Shown here: piece by piece, positions 50,610 to 64,000 of the stretch
Layout: each line of letters begins with the position of its first letter
Numbering within the stretch: position 1 is the first letter of the stretch
Origin: Agriotes lineatus
Lineage: Eukaryota > Arthropoda > Insecta > Coleoptera > Elateridae
Assembly: GCA_940337035.1 (NCBI GenBank)
Contig: CALNHX010002973.1
Location: 62,001-126,000 of the forward strand
Reading direction: 5' to 3'
Length of the DNA: 64,000 bases
The notes under the pieces: generated by a model
The model's database searches: none
Seen by the model: the letters and a program-made list of their open reading frames with translations, nothing else
Told to the model about the DNA's origin: nothing
Made by a program: the position numbers and the translations under genes

Positions 50610-53600
50610 AATGCTACTAGCAGTATGTAACGTATTTAACTAATAGACAGTCATTGCAGTATGCTAAAGACTGCACGGAAACAACTGTAAACTAACTTTA
50701 AATGCTTCGGAATAGCACCTACTGTTTTAGAAGTAGACAAACAGGCATGCTAGAGGCTGTAAACGCTCTGACGGACGATCTGAAACGTTTTGGGTATCAT
50801 TTTGATTTTAGAAACGCTCTTAGATTTTTTTAGTTTAGGAGCACTATTTCGGTGTCTGGGCGCGACTGCATAATGGCCTCAGAATGCTACTAGTAGTATG
50901 TAACATATTATAATTAATAGACAGTCATCGCAGTATGCATAAGACTGTACGGAAACAACTGTAAACTAACTTTAAATGCTTCGGAGTAGCACCTACTGTT
51001 TTAGAAGTAGACAAACTGGCATGCTAGAGGCTGTAAACGCTCTGACAAACGATCTGAAACGTTTTCGGTATCATTTCGATAATAGAAACACTCTTAGGTT
51101 TTTTTATTTTAGCAGCAATATTTCGATGTCTGTGCGCGAGTGCTTAATGACCTCAGAATGCTACTTACAATATGTAACATATTATAATTAATAGACAGTC
51201 ATTGCAGTATGCTAAAGACTGTACGGAAACAACTGTAAACTAACTTTAAATGCTTCGGAAGAGCACCTACTGTTTTAGAAGTAGACAAACTGGCATGCTA
51301 GAGCCTGTAAACGCTCTGACGGACGATCTGAAGCATTTTGGATATCATTTTCATTTTAGAAACGCTCTTAGATTTTTTTTATTTTAGGAGCACTATTTCT
51401 GTGTCTGGGCGCGACTGCATATTGTCAGAATGCTACTAGCAGTATGTAACATATTACAATTAATAGATAGTCATTGCAGTATGCTAAATAGTGTACGGAA
51501 AACTCTATAAACTAACTTTAAATGCTTCGGAATAGCACCTACTGCTTTAGAAGTAGACAAACTGGCATGCTGGAGCCTGTAAACGCTCTGACGGACGATC
51601 TGAAACGTTTTGGGTATCATTTCGATAGTAGGAAACGCTTTTAAATTTTTTTATTTTAGTAGCCCAATTTCGGAGTCTTAGCGCGACTGCTTAATGAACT
51701 CAGAATGTTACACTACAATATGTAACATATTATAATTAATAGACAGTAATTGCGGAATGCTAAAGTATGTACAGAAACAACTGTAAACTAACTTTAAATG
51801 CATCGGAATGGCACCTATTGTATTAGAAGTAGACAAAATGGCATGCTAGAGCCTGTAAACGCTCTGACAGACGATCTGAAACGTTTTCGGTATTATTTGG
51901 ACAGTAGAAACACTCTTAGATTTTTTTAGTTTGGGATCACTATTTCGGTGTCTGGGCGCGACTGCATATTGGCCTCAGAATGCTACTAGCAGCATGTAAC
52001 ATATTATAATTAATAGATAGTCATTGCAGTATGCTAAATAGTGTACGGAAACAACTATAAACTAACTTTAAATGCTTCGGAATAGCACCTACTGCTTTAG
52101 AAGTAGACAAACTGGCATGCTAGAGCCTGTAAACGCTCTGACGGACGATCTGGAACGTTTTGGGTATCATTTTGATGGTAGAAACGCTCTTAGATTTTTT
52201 TAGTTTATTAGCACTATTTCGGTGTCTGGGCGCGACTGCATAATGGCCTCAGAATGCTACTAGTAGTATGTAACATATTATAATTAATAGACAGTCATCG
52301 CAGTATGCATAAGACTGTACGGAAACAACTGTAAACTAACTTTAAATACTTCGGAATAGCACCTACTGTTTTAGAAGTAGACAAACAGGCATGCTAGAGG
52401 CTGTAAACGCTCTGACGGACGATCTGAAACGTTTTGGGTATCATTTTGATTTTAGAAACGCTCTTAGATTTTTTTAGTTTAGGAGCACTATTTCGGTGTC
52501 TGGGCGCGACTGCATAATGGCCTCAGAATGCTACTAGTAGTATGTAACATATTATAATTAATAGACAGTCATCGCAGTATGCATAAGACTGTACGGAAAC
52601 AATTGTAAACTAACTTTAAATGCTTCGGAATAGCACCTACTGTTTTAGAAGTAGACAAACGGGCATGCTAGAGGCTGTAAACGCTCTGACGGACGATCTG
52701 AAACGTTTTGGGTATAATTTTTATTTTAGAAACGCTCTTAGATTTTTTTAGTTTAGGAGCACTATTTCGGTGTCTGGGCGCGACTGCATAATGGCCTCAG
52801 AATGCTACTAGTAGTATGTAACATATTATAATTAATAGACAGTCATCGCAGTATGCATAAGACTGTACGGAAACAACTGTAAACTAACTTTAAATGCTTC
52901 GGAGTAGCACCTACTGTTTTAGAAGTAGACAAACTGGCATGCTAGAGGCTGTAAACGCTCTGACAAACGATCTGAAACGTTTTCGGTATCATTTCGATAA
53001 TAGAAACACTCTTAGGTTTTTTTATTTTAGCAGCAATATTTCGATGTCTGTGCGCGAGTGCTTAATGACCTCAGAATGCTACTTACAATATGTAACATAT
53101 TATAATTAATAGACAGTCATTGCAGTATGCTAAAGACTGTACGGAAACAACTGTAAACTAACTTTAAATGCTTCGGAAGAGCACCTACTGTTTTAGAAGT
53201 AGAAAAACTGGCATGCTAGAGCCTGTAAACGCTCTGACGGACGATCTGAAGCATTTTGGATATCATTTTGATTTTAGAAACGCTCTTAGATTTTTTTATT
53301 TTAGGAGCACTATTTCTGTGTCTGGGCGCGACTGCATATTGGCCTCAGAATGCTACTAGCAGTATGTAACATATTATAATTAATAGATAGTCATTGCAGT
53401 ATGCTAAATAGTGTACGGAAAACTGTATAAACTAACTTTAAATGCTTCGGAATAGCACCTACTGCTTTAGACGTAGACAAACTGGCATGCTGGAGCCTGT
53501 AAACGCTCTGACGGACGATATGAAACGTTTTGGGTATCATTTCGATAGTAGGAAACGCTTTTAAATTTTTTTATTTTAGTAGCCCAATTTCGGAGACTTA

Positions 53601-54470
53601 GCGCGACTGCTTAATGAACTCAGAATGTTACACTACAATATGTAACATATTATAATTAATAGACAGTAATTGCGGAATGCTAAAGTATGTACAGAAACAA
53701 CTGTAAACTAACTTTAAATGCATCGGAATGGCACCTATTGTATTAGAAGTAGACAAAATGGCATGCTAGAGCCTATAAACGCTCTGACAGACGATCTGAA
53801 ACGTTTTCGGTATTATTTCGACAATAGAAACACCCTTAGATTTTTTTAGTTTAGGAGCACTATTTCGGTGTCTGGGCGCGACTGCATAATAGCTTCAGAA
53901 TGCTACTAGCAGTATGTAACATATTATAATTAATAGACAGTTGTTTCAGTATGCTAAAGGCTGTACGGAAACAACTGTAAGCTAACTTTAAATGCTTCGG
54001 AATAGCACCTACTGTTTTAGAAGTTGACAAACAGGCATGCTAGAGGCTGTAAACGCTCTGACGGACGATCTGAAACGTTTTGGGTATCATTTTGATTTTA
54101 GAAACGCTCTTAGATTTTTTAGTTTAGGAGCACTATTTCGGTGTCTGGGCGCGACTGCATAATGGCCTCAGAATGCTACTAGTAGTATGTAACATATTAT
54201 AATTAATAGACAGTCATCGCAGTATGCATAAGACTGTACGGAAACAACTGTAAACTAACTTTAAATGCTTCGGAGTAGCACCTACTGTTTTATAAGTAGA
54301 CAAACTGGCATGCTAGAGGCTGTAAACGCTCTGACGGACGATCTGAAACGTATTGGGTATAATTTTTATTTTAGAAACGCTCTTAGATTTTTTTAGTTTA
54401 GGAGCACTATTTCGGTGTCTGGGCGCGACTGCATAATGGCCTCAGAATGCTACTAGCAGTATGTAACATA
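50610..54470 (+). repeat. Seven-monomer higher-order repeat (1,918-1,920 bp)
   Basis: Blocks at 50,882 and 52,800, 50,976 and 52,894, and 51,721 and 53,641 match nearly base for base at 1,918-1,920 bp offset. One 71-codon frame is identical in both copies. This is a recent higher-order unit. Confidence 0.85.
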
Positions 54471-57400
54471 TTATAATTAATAGACAGTCATCGCAGTATG
54501 CTTAAGACTGTACGGAAACAACTGTAAACTAACTTTAAATGCTTCGGAGTAGCACCTACTGTTTCAGAAGTAGACAAACTGGCATGCTTGAGCCTGTAAA
54601 CCCTCTGACGGACGATCTGAAACGTTTTGGGTATCATTTTGATGGTAGAAGCGCTCTTAGATTTTTTTTATTTTAGGAGCACTATTTCTGTGTCTGGGCG
54701 CGACTGCATATTGGCCTCAGAATGCTACTAGCAGTATGTAACATATTATAATTAATAGATAGTCATTGCAGTATGCTAAATAGTGTACGGAAACAACTTT
54801 AAATGCTTCGGAATAGCACCTACTGCTTTAGAAGTAGACAAACTGGCATGCTAGAGCCTGTAAACGCTCTGACGGACGATCTGAAACGTTTTGGGTATCA
54901 TTTTGATGGTAGAAAGGCTCTTAGATTTTTTTGTTTTAGTAGCCCAATTTCGGAGTCTTAGCGCGACTGCTTAATGAACTCAGAATGTTACTTACAATAT
55001 GTAACATATTATAATTAATAGACAGTAATTGCGGAATGCTAAAGTATGTACAGAAACAACTGTAAACTAACTTTAAATGCATCGGAATGGCACCTATTGT
55101 ATTAGAAGTAGACAAAATGGCATGCTAGAGCCTGTAAACGCTCTGACAGACGATCTGAAACGTTTTCGGTATTATTTGGACAGTAGAAACACTCTTAGAT
55201 TTTTTTAGTTTGGGATCACTATTTCGGTGTCTGGGCGCGACTGCATATTGGCCTCAGAATGCTACTAGCAGTATGTAACATATTATAATTAATAGATAGT
55301 CATTGCAGTATGCTAAATAGTGTACGGAAACAACTATAAACTAACTTTAAATGCTTCGGAATAGCACCTACTGCTTTAGAAGTAGACAAACTGGCATGCT
55401 AGAGCCTGTAAACGCTCTGACGGACGATCTGAAACGTTTTGGGTATCATTTTGATGGTAGAAAGGCTCTTAGATTTTTTTATTTTAGTAGCCCAATTTCG
55501 GAGTCTTAGCGCGACTGCTTAATGAACTCAGAATGTTACTTACAATATGTAACATATTATAATTAATAGACAGTAATTGCGGAATGCTAAAGTATGTACA
55601 GAAACAACTGTAAACTAACTTTAAATGCATCGGAATGGCACCTATTGTATTAGAAGTAGACAAAATGGCATGCTAGAGCCTGTAAACGCTCTGACAGACG
55701 ATCTGAAACGTTTTCGGTATTATTTGGACAGTAGAAACACTCTTAGATTTTTTTAGTTTGGGAGCACTATTTCGGTGTCTGGGCGCGACTGCATAATGGC
55801 CTCAAAATGCTACTAGCAGTATGTAACATATTATAATTAATAGATAGTCATCGCAGTATGCTTAAGACTGTCCGGAAACAACTATAAACTAACTTTAAAT
55901 GCTTCGGAGTAGCACCTACTGTTTTAGAAGTAGACAAACTGGCATGCTAGAGCCTGTAAACGCTCTGACGGACGATCTGAAACGTTTTGGGTATCATTTT
56001 GATGGTAGAAACGCTCTTAGATTTTTTTATTTTAGGAGCACTATTTCGGTGTCTGAGCGAAACTGCTTAATGACCTCAGAATGCTACTTACATTATGTAA
56101 CATATTATAATTAATAGACAGTAATTGCAGAATGCTAGAGACTGTACAGAAACAACTGTAAACTAACTTTAAATGCTTCGGAATGGCACCTATTGTATTA
56201 GAAGTAGACAAAATGGCATGCTAGAGCCTGTAAACGTTCTGACAGACGATCTGAAACGTTTTCGGTATCATTTCGATAATAGAAACACTCTTAGATTTTT
56301 TTATTTTAGGAGCACTATTTCGGTGTCTGGGCGCGACTGCATAATGGCCTCAAAATGCTACTAACAGTGTGTAACATATTATAATTAATAGACAGTCACC
56401 GCAGTATGCTTAAAACTGTACGGAAATAACTGTAAACTAACTTTAAATGCTTCGCAGTAGCACCTACTGTTATAGAAGTAGACAAACTAGCATGCTAGAG
56501 CCTGTAAACGCTCTGACGGACAATCTGAAACGTCTTGGGTATCATTTTGACGGTAGAAACGCTCTTAAATTTTTTTTATTTTAGGAGCACTATTTCGGTG
56601 TCTCGGCGCGACTGCATAATGGCCTCAGAATGCTACTAGCAGTATGTAACATATTATAATTAATAGACAGTCATTGCAGTATGCTAAAGACTGGACGGAA
56701 ACAACTGTAAACTAACTTTAAATGCTTCGCAATAGCACCTACTGTTTTAGAAGTAGACAAACTGGCATGCTAGAACCTGTAAACGCTCTGACGGACGATC
56801 TGAAACGTTTTTTGTATCATTTTGATGGTAGAAACGCTCTTAGAGATTTTTTATTTTAAGAGCCCTATTTCCGTGTCTCGGCGCGACTGCATAAAGACCT
56901 CAGAATGCTACTTACAATATGTAATATATTATAATTAATAGACAGTAATTGCAGAATGCTAAATACTGTACAAAAACAACTGTAAACTAACTTGAAATGC
57001 ATCGGAATGGCACCTATTGTATTAGAAGTAGACAAAATCGCATGCTAGACCCTGTGAACGCTCTGATAGACGATCTGAAAGGTTTTCGGTATCATATCGA
57101 TAGTAGAAACACTCTTAGGTTTTTTTATTTTAGCAGCACTATTTCTGTGTCTGGGCGCGACTGCATAATGGCCTCAAAATGCTACTAGCAGTATGTAACA
57201 TATTATAACTAATAGACAGTCATCGCAGTATGCTTAAGACTGTACGGAAACAACTGTAAACTAACTTTAAATGCTTCGGAGTAGCACCTACTGTTTTAGA
57301 AGTAGACAAACTGGCATGCTAGAGCCTTTAAACGCTCTGACGGACGATCTGAAACGTTTTGGGTTAGATTTTGATGGTAGAAAGGCTCTTAGATTTTTTT

Positions 57401-59657
57401 ATTTTAGGAGCACTATTTCGGTGTCTGAGCGAAACTGCTTAATTACCTCAGAATGCTACTTACAATATGTAACACATTATAAATAATAGACAGTAATTGC
57501 AGAATGCTAGACACTGTACAAAAACAACTGTAAACTAACTTTAAATGCTTCGGAATGGCACCTATTGTATTAGAAATAGACAAAATGGCATGCTAGAGCC
57601 TGTAAACGTTCTGACAGACGATCTGAAACGTTTTCGGTATCATTTCGATAATAGAAACACTCTTAGATTTTTTTATTTTAGGAGCACTATTTCGGTGTCT
57701 GGGCGCGACTGCATAATGGCCTCAAAATGCTACTAACAGTATGTAACATATTATAATTAATAGACAGTCACCGCAGTATGCTTAAGACTGTACGGAAATA
57801 ACTGTAAACTAACTTTAAATGCTTCGCAGTAGCACCTACTGTTTTAGAAGTAGACAAACTAGCATGCTAGAGCCTGTAAACGCTCTGACAGACGATCTGA
57901 AACGTTTTGGGTATCATTTTGATGGTAGAAACGCTCTTAAATTTTTTTTATTTTAGGAGCACTATTTCGGTGTCTCGGCGCGACTGCATAATGGCCTCAG
58001 AATGCTACTAGCAGTATGTAACATATTATAATTAATAGACAGTCATTGCAGTATGCTAAGACTGGACGGAAACAACTGTAAACTAACTTTAAATGCTTCG
58101 GAATAGCACCTACTGTTTTAGAAGTAGACAAACTGGCATGCTAGAACCTGTAAACGCTCTGACGGACGATCTGAAACGTTTTGGGTATCATTTTGATGGT
58201 AGAAACGCTCTTAGAGTTTTTTTATTTTAGGAGCCCTATTTCCGTGTCTCGGCGCGACTGCATAAAGACCTCAGAATGCTACTTACAATATGTAATATAT
58301 TATAATTAATAGACAGTAATTGCAGAATGCTAAAAACTGTACAAAAACAATTGTAAACTAACATTAAATGCATCGGAATGGCACCTATTGTATTAGAAGT
58401 AGACAAAATCGCATGCTAGACCCTGTGAACGCTCTGATAGACGATCTGAAACGTTTTCGGTATCATTTCGATAGTAGAAACGCTCTTAGATTTTTTTATT
58501 TTAGGAGCACTATTTCGGTGTCTGGGCGCGACTGCATAATAGCCTCAGATTGCTACTAGCAGTATGTAACATATTATAATTAATAGACAGTCGTTGCAGT
58601 ATGCTAAAGGCTGTACGGAAACAACTGTAAGCTAACTTTAAATGCTTCGGAAAAGCACCTACTGTTTTAGAAGTAGACAAACTGGCATGCTAGAGGCTGT
58701 AAACGCTCTGACGGACGATCTGAAACGTTTTGGGTAACATTTTGATTTTAGAAACGGTCTTAGATTTTTTTAGTTTAGAAGCACTATTTCGGTGTCTGGG
58801 CGCAACTGCATAATGTCCTCCGAATGCTACTAGCAGTATGTAACATATTATAATTAATAGACAGTCATGGCAGTATGCATAAGACTGTACGGAAACAACT
58901 GTAAACTAACTCTAAATGCTTCGGAGTAGCACCTACTGTTTTAGAAGTAGACAAACTGGCATGCTAGAGGCTGTAAACGCTATGGCGGACGATCTGAAAC
59001 GTTTTGGGTATCATTTTTATTTTAGAAACGCTCTTATATATTTTTATTTTAGGAGAACTATTTCGGTGTCTGGGCGCGACTGCATAATGGCCTCAGAATG
59101 CTACTAGCAGTATGTAACATATTATAATTAATAGACAGTCATCGCAGTATGCTTAAGACTGTACGGAAACAACTGTAAACTAACTTTAAATGCTTCGGAG
59201 TAGCACCTACTGTTTCAGAAGTAGACAAACTGGCATGCTAGAGCCTGTAAACCCTCTGAACGACGACCTGAAACGTTTTGGGTATCATTTTGATATTAGA
59301 AGCGCTCTTAGATTTTTTTATTTTAGGAGCACTATTTCTGTGTCTGAGCGCGACTGCATATTGGCCTCAGAATGCTACTAGCAGTATGTAACCTATTATA
59401 ATTAATAGATAGTAATTGCAGTATGCTAAATAGTGTACGGAAACAACTATAAACTAACTTTAAATGCTTCGGAATAGCACCTACTGCTTTAGAAGTAGAC
59501 AAACTGGCATGCGAGAGCCTGTAAACGCTCTGACGGACGATCTGAAACGTTTTGGGTATCATTTTGATGGTAGAAAGTCTCTTAGATTTTTTTATTTTAG
59601 TAGCCCAATTTCGGAGTCTTAGCGCGACTGCCTAATGAACTCAGAATGTTACTTACA

Positions 59658-62400
59658 ATATGTAACATATTATAATTAATAGACAGTAATTGCGGAATGC
59701 TAAAGTATGTACAGAAACAACTGTAAACTAACTTTAAATGCATCGGAATGGCACCTATTGTATTAGAAGTAGACAAAATGGCATGATAGAGCCTGTAAAC
59801 GCTCCGACAGACGATGTGAAACGTTTTCGGTATTATTTGGACAGTAGAAACACTCTTAGATTTTTTTAGTTTGGGAGCACTATTTCGGTGTCTGGGCGCG
59901 ACTGCATAATGGCCTCAAAATGCTACTAGCAGTATGTAACATATTATAATTAATAGACAGTCATCGCAGTATGCCTAAGACTGTACGGAAACAACTGTAA
60001 ACTAACTTTAAATGCTTCGGAGTAGCACCTACTGTTTTAGAAGTAGACAAACTGGCATGCTAGAGCCTGTAAACGCTCTGACGGACGATCTGAAACGTTT
60101 TGGGTATAATTTTGATGGTAGAAACGCTCTTAAATTTTTTTATTTTAGGAGCACTATTTCGGTGTCTGAGCAAAACTGCTTAATGACCTCAGAATGCTAC
60201 TTACAATATGTAACATATTATAATTAATAGACAGTAATTGCAGAATGCTAGAGACTGTACAGAAACAACTGTAAACTAACTTTAAATGCTTCGGAATGGC
60301 ACCTATTGTATTAGAAGTAGACAAAATGGCATGCTAGAGCCTGTAAACGTTCTGACAGACGATCTGAAACGTTTTCGGTATCATTTCGATAATAGAAACA
60401 CTCTTAGATTTTTTTATTTTAGAAGCACTATTTCGGTGTCTGGGCGCGACTGCATAATGGCCTCAAAATGCTACTAACAGTATGTAACATATTATAATTA
60501 ATAGACAGTCACCGCAGTATGCTTAAGACTGTACGGAAATAGCTGTAAACTAACTTTAAATACTACGCAGTAGCACCTACTGTTTTAGAAGTAGACAAAC
60601 TAGCATGCTAGAGCCTGTAAACGCTCTGACGGACGATCTGAAACGTTTTGGGTATCATTTTGATGGTAGAAACGCTCTTAAATTTTATTTATTTTAGAAG
60701 CACTATTTCGGTGTCTCGGCGCGACTGCATAATGGCCTCAGAATGCTACTAGCAGTATGTAACATATTATAATTAATAGACAGTCATTGTAGTATGCTAA
60801 AGACTGGACGGAAACAACATTAAACTAACTTTAAATGCTTCGGAATAGCTCCTACTGTTTTAGAAGTAGACAAACTGGCATGCTAGAACCTGTAAACGCT
60901 CTGACGGACGATCTGAAACGTTTTGGGTATCATTTTGATGGTGGAAACGCTCTTAGAGTTTTTTTATTTTAGGAGCCCTATTTCCGTGTCTCGGCGCGAC
61001 TGCATAAAGACCTCAGAATGCTACTTACAATATGTAATATATTATAATTAATAGACAGTAATTGCAGAATGCTAAAAACTGTACAAAAACAACTGTAAAC
61101 TAACTTTAAATGCATCGGAATGGCACCTATTGTATTAGAAGTAGACAAAATCGCATGCTAGACCCTGTGAACGCTCTGATAGACGATCTGAAACGTTTTC
61201 GGTATCATATCGATAGTAGAAACACTCTTAGGTTTTTTTATTTTAGCAGCACTATTTCGGTGTCTGGGCGCGACTGCATAATAGCCTCAGAATGCTACTA
61301 GCAATATGTAACATATTATAATTAATAGACAGTCGTTGCAGTATGCTAAAGGCAGTACGGAAACAACTGTAAGCTAACTTTAAATGCTTCGGAATAGCAC
61401 CTACTGCTTTAGAAGTAGACAAACTGGCATGCGAGAGCCTGTAAACGCTCTGACGGACGATCTGAAACGTTTTGGGTATCATTTTGATGGTAGAAAGGCT
61501 CTTAGATTTTTTTATTTTAGTAGCCCAATTTCGGAGTCTTAGCGCGACTGCTTAATGAACTCAGAATGTTACTTACAATATGTAACATATTATAATTAAT
61601 AGACAGTAATTGCGGAATGCTAAATTATGTACAGAAACAACTGTAAACTAACTTTAAATGCATCGGAATGGCACCTATTGTATTAGAAGTAGACAAAATG
61701 GCATGCTAGAGCCTGTAAACGCTCTGACAGACGATCTGAAACGTTTTCGGTATTATTTGGACAGTAGAAACACTCTTAGATTTTTTTAGTTTGGGAGCAC
61801 TATTTCGGTGTCTGGGCGCGACTGCATAATGGCCTCAGAATGCTACTAGCAGTATGTAACATATTATAATTAATAGACAGTCATCGCAGTATGCTTAAGA
61901 CTGTACGGAAACAACTGTAAACTAACTTTAAATGCTTCGGAGTAGCACCTACTGTTTTAGAAGTAGACAAACTGGCATGTTAGAGCCTGTAAACGCTCTG
62001 ACGGACGATCTGAAACGTTTTGGGTATCATTTTGAATGTAGAAACGCTCTTAGATTTTTTTATTTTAGGAGCACTATTTCGGTGTCTGAGCGAAACTGCT
62101 TAATGACCTCAGAATGCTACTTACAATATGTGACATATTATAATTAATAGACAGTAATTGCAGAATGCTAGAGACTGTACAGAAACAACTGTAAACTAAC
62201 TTTAAATGCTTCGGAATGGCACCTATTGTATTAGAAGTAGACAAAATGGCATGCTAGAACCTGTAAACGTTCTGACAGACGATCTGAAACGTTTTCGGTA
62301 TCATTTCGATAATAGAAACACTCTTAGATTTTTTTATTTTAGGAGCACTATTTCGGTGTCTGGGCGCGACTGCATAATAGCCTCAAAATGCTACTAACAG
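59658..62400 (+). repeat. Second seven-monomer higher-order block
   Basis: Monomers at 59,658, 60,012 and 60,286 recur at 61,578, 61,932 and 62,206, again at 1,920 bp. Related monomers also recur at offsets of 5 (55,899/57,271), 6 (61,110/62,753) and 23 (57,271/63,575) units, so the higher-order structure is irregular. Confidence 0.8.
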
Positions 62401-64000
62401 TATGTAACATATTATAATTAATAGACAGTCACCGCAGTATGCTTAAGACTGTACGGAAATAGCTGTAAACTAACTTTAAATGCTTCGCAGTAGCACCTAC
62501 TGTTTTAGAAGTAGACAAACTAGCATGCTAGAGCCTGTAAACGCTCTGACGGACGATCTGAAACGTTTTGGGTATCATTTTGATGGTAGAAACGCTCTTA
62601 AATTTTTTTTATTTTAGAAGCACTATTTCGGTGTCTCGGCGCGACTGCATAATGGCCTCAGAATGCTACTAGCAGTATGTAACATATTATAATTAATAGA
62701 CAGTCATTGCAGTATGCTAAAGACTGTACAAAAACAACTGTAAACTAACTTTAAATGCATCGGAATGGCACCTATTGTATTAGAAGTAGACAAATCGCAT
62801 GCTAGACCCTGTGAACGCTCTGATAGACGATCTGAAACGTTTTCGGTATCATATCGATAGTAGAAACACTCCTAGGTTTTTTTATTTTAGCAGCACTATT
62901 TCGGTGTCTGGGCGCGACTGCATAATAGCCTCAGAATGCTACTAGCAGTATGTAACATATTATAATTAATAGACAGTCGTTGCAGTATGCTAAAGGCAGT
63001 ACGGAAACAACTGTAAGCTAACTTTAAATGCTTCGGAATAGCACCTACTGTTTTAGGAGTAGACAAACTGGCATGCTGGAGGCTGTAAACGCTCTGACGG
63101 ACGATCTGAAACGTTTTGGGTAACATTTTGATTTTAGAAACGCTCTTAGATTTTTTTAGTTTAGGAGCACTATTTCGGTGTCTGGGCGTAACTGCATAAT
63201 GTCCTCAGAATGCTACTAGCAGTATGTAACATATTATAATTAATAGACAGTCATCGCAGTATGCATAAGACTGTACGGAAACAACTGTAAACTAACTTTA
63301 AATGCTTCGGAGTATCACCTACTGTTTTAGAAGTAGCAAACTGGCATGCTAGAGGCTGTAAACGCTCTGACGGACGATCTGAAACGTTTTGGGTATCATT
63401 TTTATTTTAGAAACGCTCTTAGATTTTTTTATTTTAGGAGCACTATTTCGGTGTCTGGGCGCGACTGCATAATGGCCTCAAAATGCTACTAGCAGTATGT
63501 AACATATTATAACTAATAGACAGTCATCGCAGTATGCTTAAGACTGTACGGAAACAACTGTAAACTAACTTTAAATGCTTCGGAGTAGCACCTACTGTTT
63601 TAGAAGTAGACAAACTGGCATGCTAGAGCCTTTAAACGCTCTGACGGACGATCTGAAACGTTTTGGGTTAGATTTTGATGGTAGAAAGGCTCTTAGATTT
63701 TTTTATTTTAGGAGCACTATTTCGGTGTCTGAGCGAAACTGCTTAATTACCTCAGAATGCTACTTACAATATGTAACACATTATAAATAATAGACAGTAA
63801 TTGCAGAATGCTAGACACTGTACAAAAACAACTGTAAACTAACTTTAAATGCTTCGGAATGGCACCTATTGTATTAGAAATAGACAAAATGGCATGCTAG
63901 AGCCTGTAAACGTTCTGACAGACGATCTGAAACGTTTTCGGTATCATTTCGATAATAGAAACACTCTTAGATTTTTTTATTTTAGGAGCACTATTTCGGT

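Larger units (their letters stand above)
35868..64000 (+). repeat. 274-bp satellite array, about 100 monomers, continues past the window
   Basis: Head-to-tail monomers of 274 bp (273-275) fill 28 kb in one orientation with no interruption by other sequence. A monomer can be read from ATGCATCGGAATGGCACC, through ATGGCATGCTAGAGCC, TTTCGATAGTAGAAAC, a T-run ending TTTTAGGAGCAC and GCATAATGGCCTCAG, to TATGTAACATATTATAATT. Two main variants exist. Copies up to about 48.5 kb mostly begin ATGCATCGGAATGG, while later copies are largely ATGCTTCGGAATAG or alternate with it. About half of the monomers keep an uninterrupted 63-codon frame from that ATG to TAG. Some lose the TAG and read to 71 codons. A few monomers carry deletions, for example near 45,525 and 45,675. 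Confidence 0.98.

Noticed and set aside
59332..63126. Minus-strand 76-codon frames in the satellite (59332, 61252, 62896)
   Set aside because: They are antisense shadows of the monomer sequence and occur in only a few copies.
35868..64000. Regular direct repeats as a CRISPR array
   Set aside because: The whole 274-bp unit is repeated with no unique spacers, and the window is eukaryotic; this is a satellite.
35868..64000. Hammerhead ribozyme core in the satellite (CTGACGGACGATCTGAAACG region)
   Set aside because: It resembles CUGAnGA...GAAA but has an extra base in the core and no room for stem II; variants of the monomer break it further.

Overview
This is eukaryotic nuclear DNA, most likely from an invertebrate animal and probably an arthropod. 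The evidence is a cytosolic-type tRNA gene with a pol III terminator, short GT-AG introns of about 49-58 bp, Polinton/Maverick (adintovirus-like) genes, a Ty3-type LTR retrotransposon, a piggyBac-like zinc-ribbon relic and a very long satellite array. The host species cannot be named from the sequence alone.

Region 1 (1-12,398) is most of a Polinton/Maverick-type virus-like element. Two small unknown genes and a protein-primed family-B DNA polymerase lie on the plus strand. Facing them on the minus strand are a tRNA-Leu(UAA), a retroviral-type integrase, a fiber-like protein, a conserved Polinton protein cut short by a minisatellite, an A32-like packaging ATPase, a double-jelly-roll major capsid protein, a small basic protein, a penton-like minor capsid protein, and one fused gene for phospholipase A2, a PX core-type segment and an adenain-like protease. 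Most of these genes carry an in-frame stop or a frameshift, so the element is dead but not old. The integrase core, fiber-like and major capsid frames are still open.

Region 2 (12,399-25,987) is a large inverted repeat: two arms of about 4.67 kb around a 4.25-kb spacer. Each arm carries 218-bp tandem repeats, two or three small intron-containing genes of unknown function and a relic of a second polymerase-B lineage. The spacer holds a small possible OB-fold gene, a decayed matrix metalloprotease, 11-bp minisatellites, a zinc-ribbon transposase tail, another polymerase tail and a repeat-like helical protein gene.

Region 3 (25,988-30,528) holds more accessory minus-strand genes: a nuclear-looking protein of unknown function, an intact secreted matrix metalloprotease with a hemopexin domain, a D-x-Q-G-F protein, a Gly-run protein, and a second, internally deleted copy of the PLA2-PX gene.

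Region 4 (30,529-35,321) is a complete, apparently very young Ty3/gypsy element: LTRs that look identical, a 5-bp target duplication and one 1,383-codon gag-pol ORF. It splits the flank of region 3. Its far side (35,327-35,867) carries a GATAAG/CTTATC-rich module like that beside the inverted repeat, then a GC-rich island of short hairpins.

Region 5 (35,868-64,000) is about 100 tandem copies of a 274-bp satellite, all in one orientation, with local higher-order periods of 6 and 7 monomers. Many monomers keep a 63- or 71-codon ORF.
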